Of a stretch of DNA of 64,000 nucleotides, positions 56,702-64,000 are shown in pieces. This stretch comes from Burkholderia sp. Bp8992 (GTDB lineage Bacteria > Pseudomonadota > Gammaproteobacteria > Burkholderiales > Burkholderiaceae): positions 1 through 64,000 of the forward strand of contig NZ_QTQI01000001.1 in assembly GCF_003853705.1 (NCBI RefSeq), given 5' to 3'. Each line of letters opens with the position of its first letter. The first letter of the stretch is position 1. The translations under genes and the position numbers were made by a program. Under the pieces are notes generated by a model. That model was not told where the DNA came from. It saw only the letters and a list, made by a program, of their open reading frames with translations, and did not search any database.

Positions 56702-57718
56702 GTGTCGACACCCGTGAACCGCCAACTGCTGCTTAAGACGCGCCCCGAAGGGCGCGTCGGCCGCGAACATTTTTCGCTCGTCGAGACGCCGGTGCCGGCG
56801 CTCGCGGACGGCGAGGTGCTCGTGCGCGTGCTGTATCTGTCGATGGACCCGACCAACCGCGTGTGGATGAGCGACGTGCCGCAGTACCTGCCGCCCGTCG
56901 CGATCGGCGAGGTGATGCGCGCGCTCGGCATCGGGCGCGTGGTCGCGTCGCGCCATGCGGGTTTCACGGAAGGCGATCTCGTGCAGGGGCTCGTCGGCTG
57001 GCAGGACTACGCGGTCGTGCCGGCCGAGCAGGCCGCGCAGCTCGTGAAGCTGCCCGCGCAGTCGGGCCTGCCGCTGCCGACGCTGCTCGGCGCGTGCGGG
57101 ATGAGCGGGCTGACCGCGTACTACGGGCTGACCGACATCGCGCCGGTGCAGCCGGGCGAGACGCTCGTCGTGTCGGCGGCGGCCGGGTCGGTCGGCTCGA
57201 TCGCCGGGCAGATCGGCAAGATCCACGGCGCGCGCGTGGTCGGCATCGCGGGCGGTGCGGACAAGTGCCGCTACCTGACCGAGACGCTCGGCTTCGACGC
57301 GGCCGTCGACTACAAGGCCGACGATTTCCGTCAGCAACTGAAGGCGGCGACGCCGGACGGCGTGCACGTGAACTTCGAGAACGTCGGCGGCGAGGTGATG
57401 CGCGCGGTGCTGTCGCGGATGGTGATCGGCGGGCGCGTCGCGCTGTGCGGCGTGATCTCGAACTACAACAGCGGCCGCGCGGCCGACGACGTCGGCGTGC
57501 TGATCTCGAAACGGCTGACGATGCGCGGCTTCCTGATCCTCGACTACCGCAAGAGCCGCGAAGCCGTGCAGACGCTTTCCGGCTGGCTGCGCGACGGCCG
57601 GCTCAAGGCCGAGGAGACTGTTGCAGAGGGTCTCGAGAACGCGCCGGACGTACTCAATCGGCTGTTCGACGGCGACCATCGCGGCAAGCTCGTGCTGCGC
57701 GTCGATCCCGACGCGTGA
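56702..57718 (+). CDS. Zinc-independent MDR NADP-dependent oxidoreductase
   Basis: The 338-residue protein belongs to the leukotriene B4 dehydrogenase/CurA-like group. It opens NRQLLLKTRPEGRVGREHF, has YLSMDPTNRVWM, and a nucleotide site AAAGSVGSIAGQIGK. No zinc ligands are seen. Such enzymes reduce alpha,beta-unsaturated ketones. It starts at a GTG behind GGAGGAGAACATC. It probably forms an operon with the SDR gene. Confidence 0.9.
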   Translation: MSTPVNRQLLLKTRPEGRVGREHFSLVETPVPALADGEVLVRVLYLSMDPTNRVWMSDVPQYLPPVAIGEVMRALGIGRVVASRHAGFTEGDLVQGLVGWQDYAVVPAEQAAQLVKLPAQSGLPLPTLLGACGMSGLTAYYGLTDIAPVQPGETLVVSAAAGSVGSIAGQIGKIHGARVVGIAGGADKCRYLTETLGFDAAVDYKADDFRQQLKAATPDGVHVNFENVGGEVMRAVLSRMVIGGRVALCGVISNYNSGRAADDVGVLISKRLTMRGFLILDYRKSREAVQTLSGWLRDGRLKAEETVAEGLENAPDVLNRLFDGDHRGKLVLRVDPDA

Positions 57719-57855
57719 CGGGCGTGCGATGCGGGACGCACCGTGTCGCAAGGGCGTGTCGACCGCATTGAGTACGATCAACCGGGCCACAGTTTAGGAC
57801 TTGTCCCATATATTGTTGCGGCCGCTCTCCCTAAAGTGATTGCCAGCAGACAGGC

Positions 57856-57886
57856 GGCGTGACCGACGCGTCACGCCGTCTTTTTT
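57856..57886 (+). terminator. Terminator directly upstream of the secreted-protein gene
   Basis: GGCGTGAC pairs with GTCACGCC (8 bp) around CGACGC and is followed by GTC and six T residues. It lies 138 bases after the MDR gene and only 27 bases before the next start codon, so it may terminate the oxidoreductase operon or attenuate the next gene. Confidence 0.8.
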
Positions 57887-57912
57887 CTGGTCACGCGAAC
57901 GGGAGAGGAAAC

Positions 57913-58431
57913 ATGCGAAACGACGCGAAGCGGGCGGTATCGACAACGGGCGCGGTGCGTGATCGAACGGTGTGGAGTACGGATGCCGTGCGGAGGATTG
58001 CACTTGGGCTCGGTGTCGCGCTGGCCATGTCGAATGCGGCGGCGAACGGGCAGGCCGGATCGGACGGCGTCGTGCATTTCACGGGCGCGCTCGTCGATCT
58101 CTACGACGTGACGTTCGATGCGCCGTCTGGCGCCTTCGTCGAAGGGCCGGGGATGACGCGCAGCGCGGTGGCGACACTGCGGTTCGATGCGCACGGCCGG
58201 CGCTTGGCCGGCGCCCATGTGACGCTGGCCGCGGCCAACGGCACGCCGCTCGAGCCGGATGCCGGTTCGGGCGTGCGCGCAACCTGGCGCGATGCCCGCG
58301 ACGATCGGAGCGTGCCGCTGGTATCGGGCCGTGCGTATCGCGTCGGCCCGTATGGCGGCGTGATGACGGTGGCGGCAGACGACGAAACGGGCGCCGTAGC
58401 GCCCGTCGTGATCGGAATCCGTCATCCGTGA
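57913..58431 (+). CDS. Small secreted protein of unknown function
   Basis: The 172-residue product has an N-terminal basic stretch and a hydrophobic signal core (IALGLGVALAMSNAAANG), with probable cleavage near residue 55. The mature part is beta-rich (VVHFTGALVDLYDVTF, VATLRFDAHGRRLAGAHVTL) and has no cysteine. It loosely resembles the start of fimbrial-type subunits, but the evidence is thin. GAGAGGAAAC precedes the ATG at 57913. The upstream region holds TTTAGG/CCTAAA arms and the palindrome GGACTTGTCC (57797-57806). Confidence 0.65.
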   Translation: MRNDAKRAVSTTGAVRDRTVWSTDAVRRIALGLGVALAMSNAAANGQAGSDGVVHFTGALVDLYDVTFDAPSGAFVEGPGMTRSAVATLRFDAHGRRLAGAHVTLAAANGTPLEPDAGSGVRATWRDARDDRSVPLVSGRAYRVGPYGGVMTVAADDETGAVAPVVIGIRHP

Positions 58432-58486
58432 CGGACGGTTTATTTATGCAGGTGTGCAGATCACTGCACGTCGGCCCTGCGGCGCG

Positions 58487-59539
58487 TCATTCACCCTGTT
58501 CCGAGCGTGCATAGATGTCCCAGCTCGCCATGAACAGCGCGGCGACGAGCGGCCCGATCACGAAGCCGTTGATGCCGAACAGCGCCATCCCGCCGAGCGT
58601 CGAGATCAGCACGACCCAGTCGGGCATCTTCGTGTCCTTGCCGACCAGGATCGGGCGCAGCAGGTTGTCGACGAGGCCGATCACGCCGACGCAGAACGCG
58701 ACGAGGATCACGCATTTCCACACCGCGCCGATCATCAGGAAGTAGAGCGCGGCCGGTACCCATACGAGGCTCGCGCCGATCGCGGGCAGCAGCGACAGGA
58801 ACGCCATCAGCGAGCCCCACAGCACGACGCCCTCGATCCCGAGGATCCAGAAGATCAGGCCGCCGAGCGCACCCTGCACGAGTGCGACCGCGATGTTGCC
58901 CTTCACGGTCGCGCGCACGACCGTCGTGAATTTTGCGAGCAGCAGGTTCTTGTGCTCTTCGTCGAGCGGGATTGCGCGGCGCACGCGGCGGCCGATCTCG
59001 CCGCCGTCGCGCAGCAGGAAGAACACCATGTACAGCATCACGCCGAAGCTCACGACGAACTGGAACGTGTTCTGGCCGATGCTGAGCGCCTGGGTGGCCG
59101 CGAACTGGCTGATCTGCGCGGCGCCGTCGGTCAGCTTCTTCTGGATGCCCGGGATGTTGGTCAGCCCGTATTTCTGCAGCAGGTTCTGGATCGACGTCGG
59201 CAGCGCGTGAATGATGTCGTGGAAGTACTGCGAATAATTCGGCTGGGCGTCCTTCAGTTCCTGGTACACGTACGCGATTTCCTGCACGAGCGTCGCCGCG
59301 ACGAACACGAGCGGCAGGATCACGATCAGGATGATCAGCGACATCGTCACGAGCGCGGCCAGGTTGCGCCGCTTGCCGAAGCGCGCGGCGAGCCAGCGCT
59401 GCACGGGCTGGAACAGGATCGCGAGAATGGTGCCCCAGAACACGGCGCCGGAGAACGGTGCCAGGATCCAGCAGAGCCCGACGGTGACCGCGGCCAGCAG
59501 GAAATAGAAGAATTTTTGGTGATCGTGTCCGCTTTCCAT
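58487..59539 (-). CDS. AI-2E/PerM-family permease
   Basis: The 350-residue membrane protein has about seven or eight segments. It opens FFYFLLAAVTVGLCWILAPF and has the conserved cytoplasmic-loop and C-terminal segments of YdiK/PerM proteins (FGINGFVIGPLVAALFMA). Members are linked to autoinducer-2 export or ion/proton antiport. It starts at 59539 as a single gene. The physiological substrate is unknown. Confidence 0.88.
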   Translation of the reverse strand: MESGHDHQKFFYFLLAAVTVGLCWILAPFSGAVFWGTILAILFQPVQRWLAARFGKRRNLAALVTMSLIILIVILPLVFVAATLVQEIAYVYQELKDAQPNYSQYFHDIIHALPTSIQNLLQKYGLTNIPGIQKKLTDGAAQISQFAATQALSIGQNTFQFVVSFGVMLYMVFFLLRDGGEIGRRVRRAIPLDEEHKNLLLAKFTTVVRATVKGNIAVALVQGALGGLIFWILGIEGVVLWGSLMAFLSLLPAIGASLVWVPAALYFLMIGAVWKCVILVAFCVGVIGLVDNLLRPILVGKDTKMPDWVVLISTLGGMALFGINGFVIGPLVAALFMASWDIYARSEQGE

Positions 59540-59775
59540 GGATGGCGTTCGCGCAGATTGTTGCTTCGTTTGATTGAATTGCGTTGCCCGGGGCGCGATC
59601 GGCTCGCGAACGTCACGGGTTCGCGGCGGAACGCGGCGTGGGGCGGCCCGAACGGGAGTATGCCCGCAAAGGCCCCGCCATCATAGCCGCTGCGTGTGGC
59701 CCATGCGAAAACGCCGCGGCGAAGGCCGCGGCGCTGCCGGGAAGCAGGTGCGGCGCGAGGCCGCGTGCCGCATCG

Positions 59776-60360
59776 TCAGATATTGAGCTTCGTGACCTTC
59801 GTGCCGTTCACCGACAGGTCGCCCATCAGGCCGGCGTTGGTCAGGACCAGCACCTCGACCGGTGCGGTGGCCGTGGTGGTGTCGACCGCGCCGTTCGCGC
59901 CGACCTTCACGACCGCGACCGATGCGTCGGCGCCGGCGGCCCAGCCTTCGGACTTGCGGAACGAGTCGAGCGCATCCTGCGTCATGAACAGGAACACGAT
60001 CGCCTTCGACTGCGCGCCGGCCTGCAGGCCGACCGACAGCGACGACGTGTTGTAGTAGCCGACGGTGCTGCCGCCGACGCGCAGTGCGCCGTTGCCGGAC
60101 TGGCCACCGACGATGAAGCCGGCCTGCAGCACGTTCGGGAACACGAGCGTGCCGCGCGATTTCGCGACGAGTTCACGCGAGCCCGGCACCGTCGAATAGA
60201 GGCGCGACAGCGTGGCGTTCACGCTGGCGTCGATTGATTGCCGCTTCGACGCACTGGCCGACGCGTTATCCGGCTTGTCGGGTGTGGTCGTGCAGCCGGC
60301 CAGCGCGAGGCTGCCGAGCATGACGGCGGCGGCGGCTTTCATGGCGAGGGATTTCTGCAT
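59776..60360 (-). CDS. SYLF-domain lipoprotein (BPSL1445-like)
   Basis: The 194-residue protein has a lipoprotein signal with lipobox LALAGC (Cys23), then a SYLF/Ysc84 domain (GTLVFPNVLQAGFIVGGQSG, VGYYNTSSLSVGLQAGAQSK). GAAGGAG precedes the ATG at 60360. The B. pseudomallei relative is a known surface antigen. It lies 64 bases after the DUF883 gene and may share its transcript. Confidence 0.9.
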   Translation of the reverse strand: MQKSLAMKAAAAVMLGSLALAGCTTTPDKPDNASASASKRQSIDASVNATLSRLYSTVPGSRELVAKSRGTLVFPNVLQAGFIVGGQSGNGALRVGGSTVGYYNTSSLSVGLQAGAQSKAIVFLFMTQDALDSFRKSEGWAAGADASVAVVKVGANGAVDTTTATAPVEVLVLTNAGLMGDLSVNGTKVTKLNI

Positions 60361-60424
60361 GGCGGTTCTCCTTCGTTGTCTGATTGAGGATGGACAGTGC
60401 GGGCAGCGGGGCGGCTGGGCGCGG

Positions 60425-60811
60425 TCAACGGCGGGAAAGGAGCAGGCCCGCAACGAACGCGAGACCGGCCACGACACCGGCGGTTTGCCACGGGTTGTCG
60501 TGCACGGCCTGCGACACGCGTTCGGCCGAATCGCGCAGCCGGGCGGCTGCGCTGCCCGACGCGTAGTCGAGCGCGCTGCGTGCTTCATCGAGCCTGGATT
60601 GCACACGCTTGCGCAGGGCGGCGATATCGCCGTCGCCATCGTTTTTCAGCAGGTCTTCGAGTTCGTCGACCAGCCCGCGCAGATCGTCGGTCACGTCGGC
60701 ATGCAGGTCGCGGGCGGCCGAGCGCGTCGTGCGTCCCACGCGCCGGCCGGTGCGACGGATGTCGGCCAGGCCGCGGTCCAGCTTGTGTTCGATCGAGTCG
60801 GTGAGCGCCAT
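60425..60811 (-). CDS. DUF883 (ElaB/YqjD-like) membrane-anchored protein
   Basis: The 128-residue protein is mostly one charged helix and ends in a short membrane segment (TAGVVAGLAFVAGLLLSRR) after the family motif HDNPWQTAG. GAAGGAGG precedes the ATG at 60811. Family members bind ribosomes or the inner membrane in stationary phase. Its neighbour is the SYLF lipoprotein. Confidence 0.88.
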   Translation of the reverse strand: MALTDSIEHKLDRGLADIRRTGRRVGRTTRSAARDLHADVTDDLRGLVDELEDLLKNDGDGDIAALRKRVQSRLDEARSALDYASGSAAARLRDSAERVSQAVHDNPWQTAGVVAGLAFVAGLLLSRR

Positions 60812-60961
60812 GATGTTTATCCTCCTTCGATTCAAGGCCAGTTTGAAGATAAGACGAATCCCAGCAACCAATGTGATTCGCACGATCCGAATGAGTTTCG
60901 AGACAATTTTTCAATTCGTTGGCAGGATCGCCGGGAAGCCCCGCCGTGCGGGGCCGCGCGA

Positions 60962-60984
60962 CAATTGAAAAAAATTCTCAATTG
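60962..60984. repeat. AT-rich inverted repeat
   Basis: CAATTGA and TCAATTG form 7-base arms around AAAAAAATTC-type sequence. It lies about 110 bases beyond the stop of the endonuclease-family gene and 150 bases before the DUF883 start. A weak terminator or promoter element is possible. Confidence 0.3.
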
Positions 60985-61096
60985 GGCGAAACGTGTGCAG
61001 CAGACAGCGATACGAAGTGAATGTCCGGTAAATATGGCGTCGCCCGGGGTGCCAGGTAAATAGTGCCATTGCAGGCGACAGGCTGATGCAAATGCA

Positions 61097-62944
61097 CTAA
61101 TCGACGGCGTACTGGCGAGCAGGGTTTGTGCCTGCGGCCGGCATCCGGGAGCGGTGCCCCAGTGCGAGGTCGACGACGACGGGATCGTGGTCCGACGAGC
61201 GATACGCATCGGGTGCGTAATAGGACGACCGGTGCGCGGCCGTTTTGTAATCGGGCACCGGTTGCAGTGCAATCGGTTCATCGGCGTTGATGTGCCAGAC
61301 GTGCACGGCCTTGACGCGCGCGGCCAGTGCCGGCGTCGCGAGCGCGTGATCGAGGCTGCCGGCCTCGCCGCGAAATACGTAGCTGTACGCAGTGTCGCCG
61401 GCGAAGCGGGGCACCAGGTTCGCATAGCCGCGCGCCTCCAGCGCGCGAACGGGATCTTCCTTCGCATAGCTGTTCAGGTCGCCGATCAGCAGCACGCCGT
61501 CTGCCGCGGCACCCGTCGGCGACGTGGCGAGCCAGTCGGCGATGCGCACGGCCGCCCGCGTGCGCGCCGCATTCCAGCAGCCCTGGCCGTCCGACTGGTC
61601 GCGATCGGCGCCGCTCGCATGCGGGCAGTTCTTCGACTTCAGGTGATTGACTGCGACCGTGAACGCCCGTGTGCCGCCTGCGCGCCGGAATGTCTGCGCG
61701 AGCGGCGGCCGGTGCCGGCCGCCCAACGTGACGGTGGCGGCACGCCCGGCCGGCTCGACCGTGCGGCTGTCGTACAGCAGCGCAACCGCGATCGCATCGC
61801 GGCCGAGCCGCGCGGTACCGGGATCGACCGCGCGCCAGCCGTCGCCGAGTTGCGTGGCGAGACGCCGGACGGCGCTCGTGTCGCCGTAGCCGTTGTTCGC
61901 GATTTCCATCAGCCCGATCACGTCGGCGTTCAGCGCGCGCAACGCCGCGACGATCTTCGCTTCCTGCCGCGCGAACGCGGCAGGCGTTTTTGCGCCGCGA
62001 TCGGCCGCGGCGCCGAATCCGCTGCCGCGGCCGTCGCCGTTGAAATAGTTGAATACGTTGAACGACACGACGCGCACGTCGGCATCCGGATGCCGGGCCG
62101 GTGCATCGCGACGCGGGTTCGCCGTGGCGTCGAACGCCGGCGCGGCGCCGGCGGCCGGTTGCAGCCGCCACGCACCGTAGCGCAGTTCGAGCACGCCTTC
62201 GACGCCGCGCACCGTGTAGCCCGCACGAAGCGTGTTGGCGGCGCTCAGTGCGGGCGACGGATAGCGGACGGCCGCGCGATCGCGGCGGTTCGAGCCGTCG
62301 TCGAGCACGATGCGGTTGCGCGCGTTGGCCGCCGCGAGCGCAGCGGCTTCGGCGGGCGGCGCGACCTGGGTCGGGATGCGCAGCCGGCCGTTGCTGAGCA
62401 CGACGCTGCCGTAGCGGCCGAGTTCGTGCGTGCCGCTGACCGTCAGCGTTTGCGGCAGGCGCACCAGCATGCCTTCGTGGGCGGCCAGCACGGCCGGCGT
62501 GGCGACCGGCAGCGTGAGCGTGGCGGGCGTGACCGCCTGCCCGCGTGCACAGACCGCGACGCCGCCCGTCAGCGTGAACTGCGTGCGGCCGTATCGATCG
62601 TCGATCCGGCCGGTGAGATGCACGAGATCGCCTGCATTCGCACGCGCGTTCGGCGCGTACACGAACAGGCCTTCCGGGACGCCCGGCTTGTGCGTGCGCT
62701 GCGCATCGGCCTGCTGGACGAAGAAGCCGCCGAGGCCGTCGGGCCCGCCGAACGTCGCGGTGACGACGGCCTCGATCGACGTCGTGTGCCCGGCCACCGG
62801 CGACGGGCCGTCGCCGCGGCGGAGATCGGCGATCGCCGAGGTCGCGCCGCCGCAGCCCGCGCTGACCGGCAGCGCGGCGATGGCCGGACGGACGGAGAGG
62901 GCGAGCGACAGCGCAATGGCAGGCAGTGGCAGCAGGCGTGACAT
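61097..62944 (-). CDS. Secreted endonuclease/exonuclease/phosphatase-family protein (ExeM/NucH-like)
   Basis: The 615-residue protein has a Sec signal peptide (LLPLPAIALSLALSVRPAIAA), then an OB-like nucleic-acid-binding part of about 200 residues. A C-terminal EEP nuclease domain follows with SFNVFNYF, GLMEIANNGYGD, VNHLKSKNCP, GDLNSYAKEDP and SSDHDPVVVDL. All metal and catalytic residues of the EEP fold appear present. Relatives degrade extracellular DNA and shape biofilms. The ATG at 62944 begins the signal peptide. Confidence 0.9.
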   Translation of the reverse strand: MSRLLPLPAIALSLALSVRPAIAALPVSAGCGGATSAIADLRRGDGPSPVAGHTTSIEAVVTATFGGPDGLGGFFVQQADAQRTHKPGVPEGLFVYAPNARANAGDLVHLTGRIDDRYGRTQFTLTGGVAVCARGQAVTPATLTLPVATPAVLAAHEGMLVRLPQTLTVSGTHELGRYGSVVLSNGRLRIPTQVAPPAEAAALAAANARNRIVLDDGSNRRDRAAVRYPSPALSAANTLRAGYTVRGVEGVLELRYGAWRLQPAAGAAPAFDATANPRRDAPARHPDADVRVVSFNVFNYFNGDGRGSGFGAAADRGAKTPAAFARQEAKIVAALRALNADVIGLMEIANNGYGDTSAVRRLATQLGDGWRAVDPGTARLGRDAIAVALLYDSRTVEPAGRAATVTLGGRHRPPLAQTFRRAGGTRAFTVAVNHLKSKNCPHASGADRDQSDGQGCWNAARTRAAVRIADWLATSPTGAAADGVLLIGDLNSYAKEDPVRALEARGYANLVPRFAGDTAYSYVFRGEAGSLDHALATPALAARVKAVHVWHINADEPIALQPVPDYKTAAHRSSYYAPDAYRSSDHDPVVVDLALGHRSRMPAAGTNPARQYAVD

Positions 62945-63151
62945 GGGACGGTCCACAGGAAGAAAATCCAACGGTTCGGCCCCACATCCTGAAGGCAAAA
63001 TGTCAGGAAGCGGCCGAATTGGCCGTCAGGCCAGTGCCGGTCGGCCAACGATGCCGGCAGGCCGCATCGCGGCTGTTACGCTTTCGCATCGGGCGTCGCT
63101 TGCCGATCGTGCACCGAACATTGCCGCGCCCCGTTCCCACAGGAGATGCCC

Positions 63152-63505
63152 ATGTCTTACATGCTGTTGATTGTCGAGCCGACCGAGCAGCGTGCCGAGC
63201 GCACGCTCGACGAAGGTCAGGCGCTGTACGCGCGGATGGTCGATTTCGCCGAGACGCTGAAGGCGCGCGGCGTGCTGCGCGGCGTCGAGTCGCTGGAGCG
63301 TTCCGAGCGCGGCACGCGCGTGCAGGTGCGCGACGGCGAGACGCGCCTGCTCGACGGCCCGTTCGCGGAGGCGAAGGAAATGGTCGGCGGCTTTTTCCTC
63401 GTCGACGTCGACACGCGCGAAGAGGCGATCGAGATCGCACGCCAGTGCCCGGCGGCGCAATGGTGCACGGTCGAGGTTCGCGCGGTCGGCCCGTGCTTCC
63501 TGTGA
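63152..63505 (+). CDS. YciI/DGPF-domain protein
   Basis: The 117-residue protein has the DGPF motif (LLDGPFAEAKEMVGGFFLVDV). AGGAG lies 6 bases before the ATG at 63152; an ATG at 63146 abuts the ribosome site. Such proteins are usually encoded beside ECF sigma factors of the ECF42 group. It is followed by a second protein of the same family. Confidence 0.88.
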   Translation: MSYMLLIVEPTEQRAERTLDEGQALYARMVDFAETLKARGVLRGVESLERSERGTRVQVRDGETRLLDGPFAEAKEMVGGFFLVDVDTREEAIEIARQCPAAQWCTVEVRAVGPCFL

Positions 63506-63630
63506 CGGCTGCGACTCGGTATTTACCCTGATCTGTCGCGGCGCGTGTCGATCCGGCCGTCTTTCGTCCGTCGTCCGGATAAGGCCCCGATGGACGGGCG
63601 CCTCCTTCCATCGACGACAAGGAGTAAACG

Positions 63631-64000
63631 ATGCGATTCATGATCATGATCCGGGCGAACGCCGTCAGCGAATCCGACGCGTTGCCGGACAACCGGCTGG
63701 TCGAAGCCATGACCGTCTATCACGAGGAACTGGCCAAGGCCGGCGTGCTGCTCGACGCGAACGGGCTGCGGCCGAGCGCGCGCGGCTGGCGCGTGCGCTA
63801 CACGGGCGGCAAGGGCACCGTGATCGACGGCCCGTTCGCCGAAACGAAGGAGCTGATCGCCGGCTATACGCTGATCCAGGTGCGGTCGCGCGACGAGGCG
63901 CTCGAATGGACGCGCCGGTTTCCCGCGCCGTTCGGTGCCGAGATGGATTGCGAGATCGAGGTGCGGCCGCTGTTCGAGCTCGACGATCTCACGCCGAGCG
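63631..64000 (+). CDS. YciI/DGPF-domain protein, cut by the window end
   Basis: At least 123 codons are visible from the ATG at 63631 (AAGGAG upstream), beginning MRFMIMIRANAVSESDA. The family motif reads VIDGPFAETKELIAGYTLIQV. It lies 125 bases after the first DGPF gene. The context predicts an ECF42-type sigma factor gene just beyond the window. Confidence 0.88.
   Translation, partial: MRFMIMIRANAVSESDALPDNRLVEAMTVYHEELAKAGVLLDANGLRPSARGWRVRYTGGKGTVIDGPFAETKELIAGYTLIQVRSRDEALEWTRRFPAPFGAEMDCEIEVRPLFELDDLTPS

Overview
The window looks like part of a secondary chromosome of a Burkholderia cepacia complex bacterium. Base composition is very GC-rich. Three gene sets fit that group: a three-component anthranilate dioxygenase in the order andAc-andAd-andAb-andAa beside catechol ortho-cleavage genes, a Wsp chemosensory cluster with a receiver-histidine kinase gene where a wspR would be expected, and a BPSL1445-like SYLF lipoprotein. 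The species assignment is inferred from gene content only. No tRNA, rRNA, CRISPR array, insertion sequence or prophage was seen.

Layout. 1-3.6 kb: the N-terminal part of a large repetitive trimeric autotransporter adhesin (cut by the window edge), preceded in its operon by a TPR protein carrying only the tail of a glycosyltransferase. 4.3-10.5 kb: a marR-emrA-emrB-outer membrane factor drug efflux operon, a LysR regulator and a second, paralogous MarR gene; three copies of a TGYATRTGCAC-type motif lie at the starts of these units. 10.6-14.6 kb: two-subunit aconitase X, two paralogous membrane proteins and an AraC regulator. 14.7-19.3 kb: a FadH-type dienoyl-CoA reductase, a small orphan protein behind a near-consensus LexA box, and a LysR/quinone reductase divergent pair. 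19.4-27.4 kb: anthranilate catabolism. AndAcAdAbAa convert anthranilate to catechol, and CatA, CatB and CatC take catechol to the enol-lactone; AndR (AraC type) and CatR (LysR type) flank them. 27.5-34.7 kb: DUF445 protein, HigB/HigA-like toxin-antitoxin, acetolactate synthase/aldehyde dehydrogenase pair, CPA1 antiporter.

35-44.1 kb: the Wsp cluster, whose genes are mostly coupled by 4-base start/stop overlaps. 44.1-45.6 kb: a fluoride riboswitch followed by a CLC-type transporter of the fluoride-exporting kind, a self-contained fluoride resistance unit that would easily be annotated as a chloride channel. 45.7-55.4 kb: hypothetical protein, riboflavin synthase, an ABC exporter with a promoter and a tiny leader ORF, DyP peroxidase, OsmC-like peroxidase, LysR, a GlxA-like regulator overlapping mntH, and a PAP2 phosphatase. 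55.9-64 kb: SDR and MDR oxidoreductases, a small secreted protein behind a terminator, PerM/AI-2E permease, SYLF lipoprotein, DUF883 protein, a secreted endonuclease/phosphatase-family protein, and two YciI/DGPF proteins, the second cut by the window end.

The least ordinary items are the candidate SOS gene at 16957-17361, the fluoride leader and transporter, the shared operator linking two MarR paralogues, the TPR/glycosyltransferase deletion product, and the small ORFs with strong ribosome binding sites ahead of the ABC exporter and the Wsp cluster.
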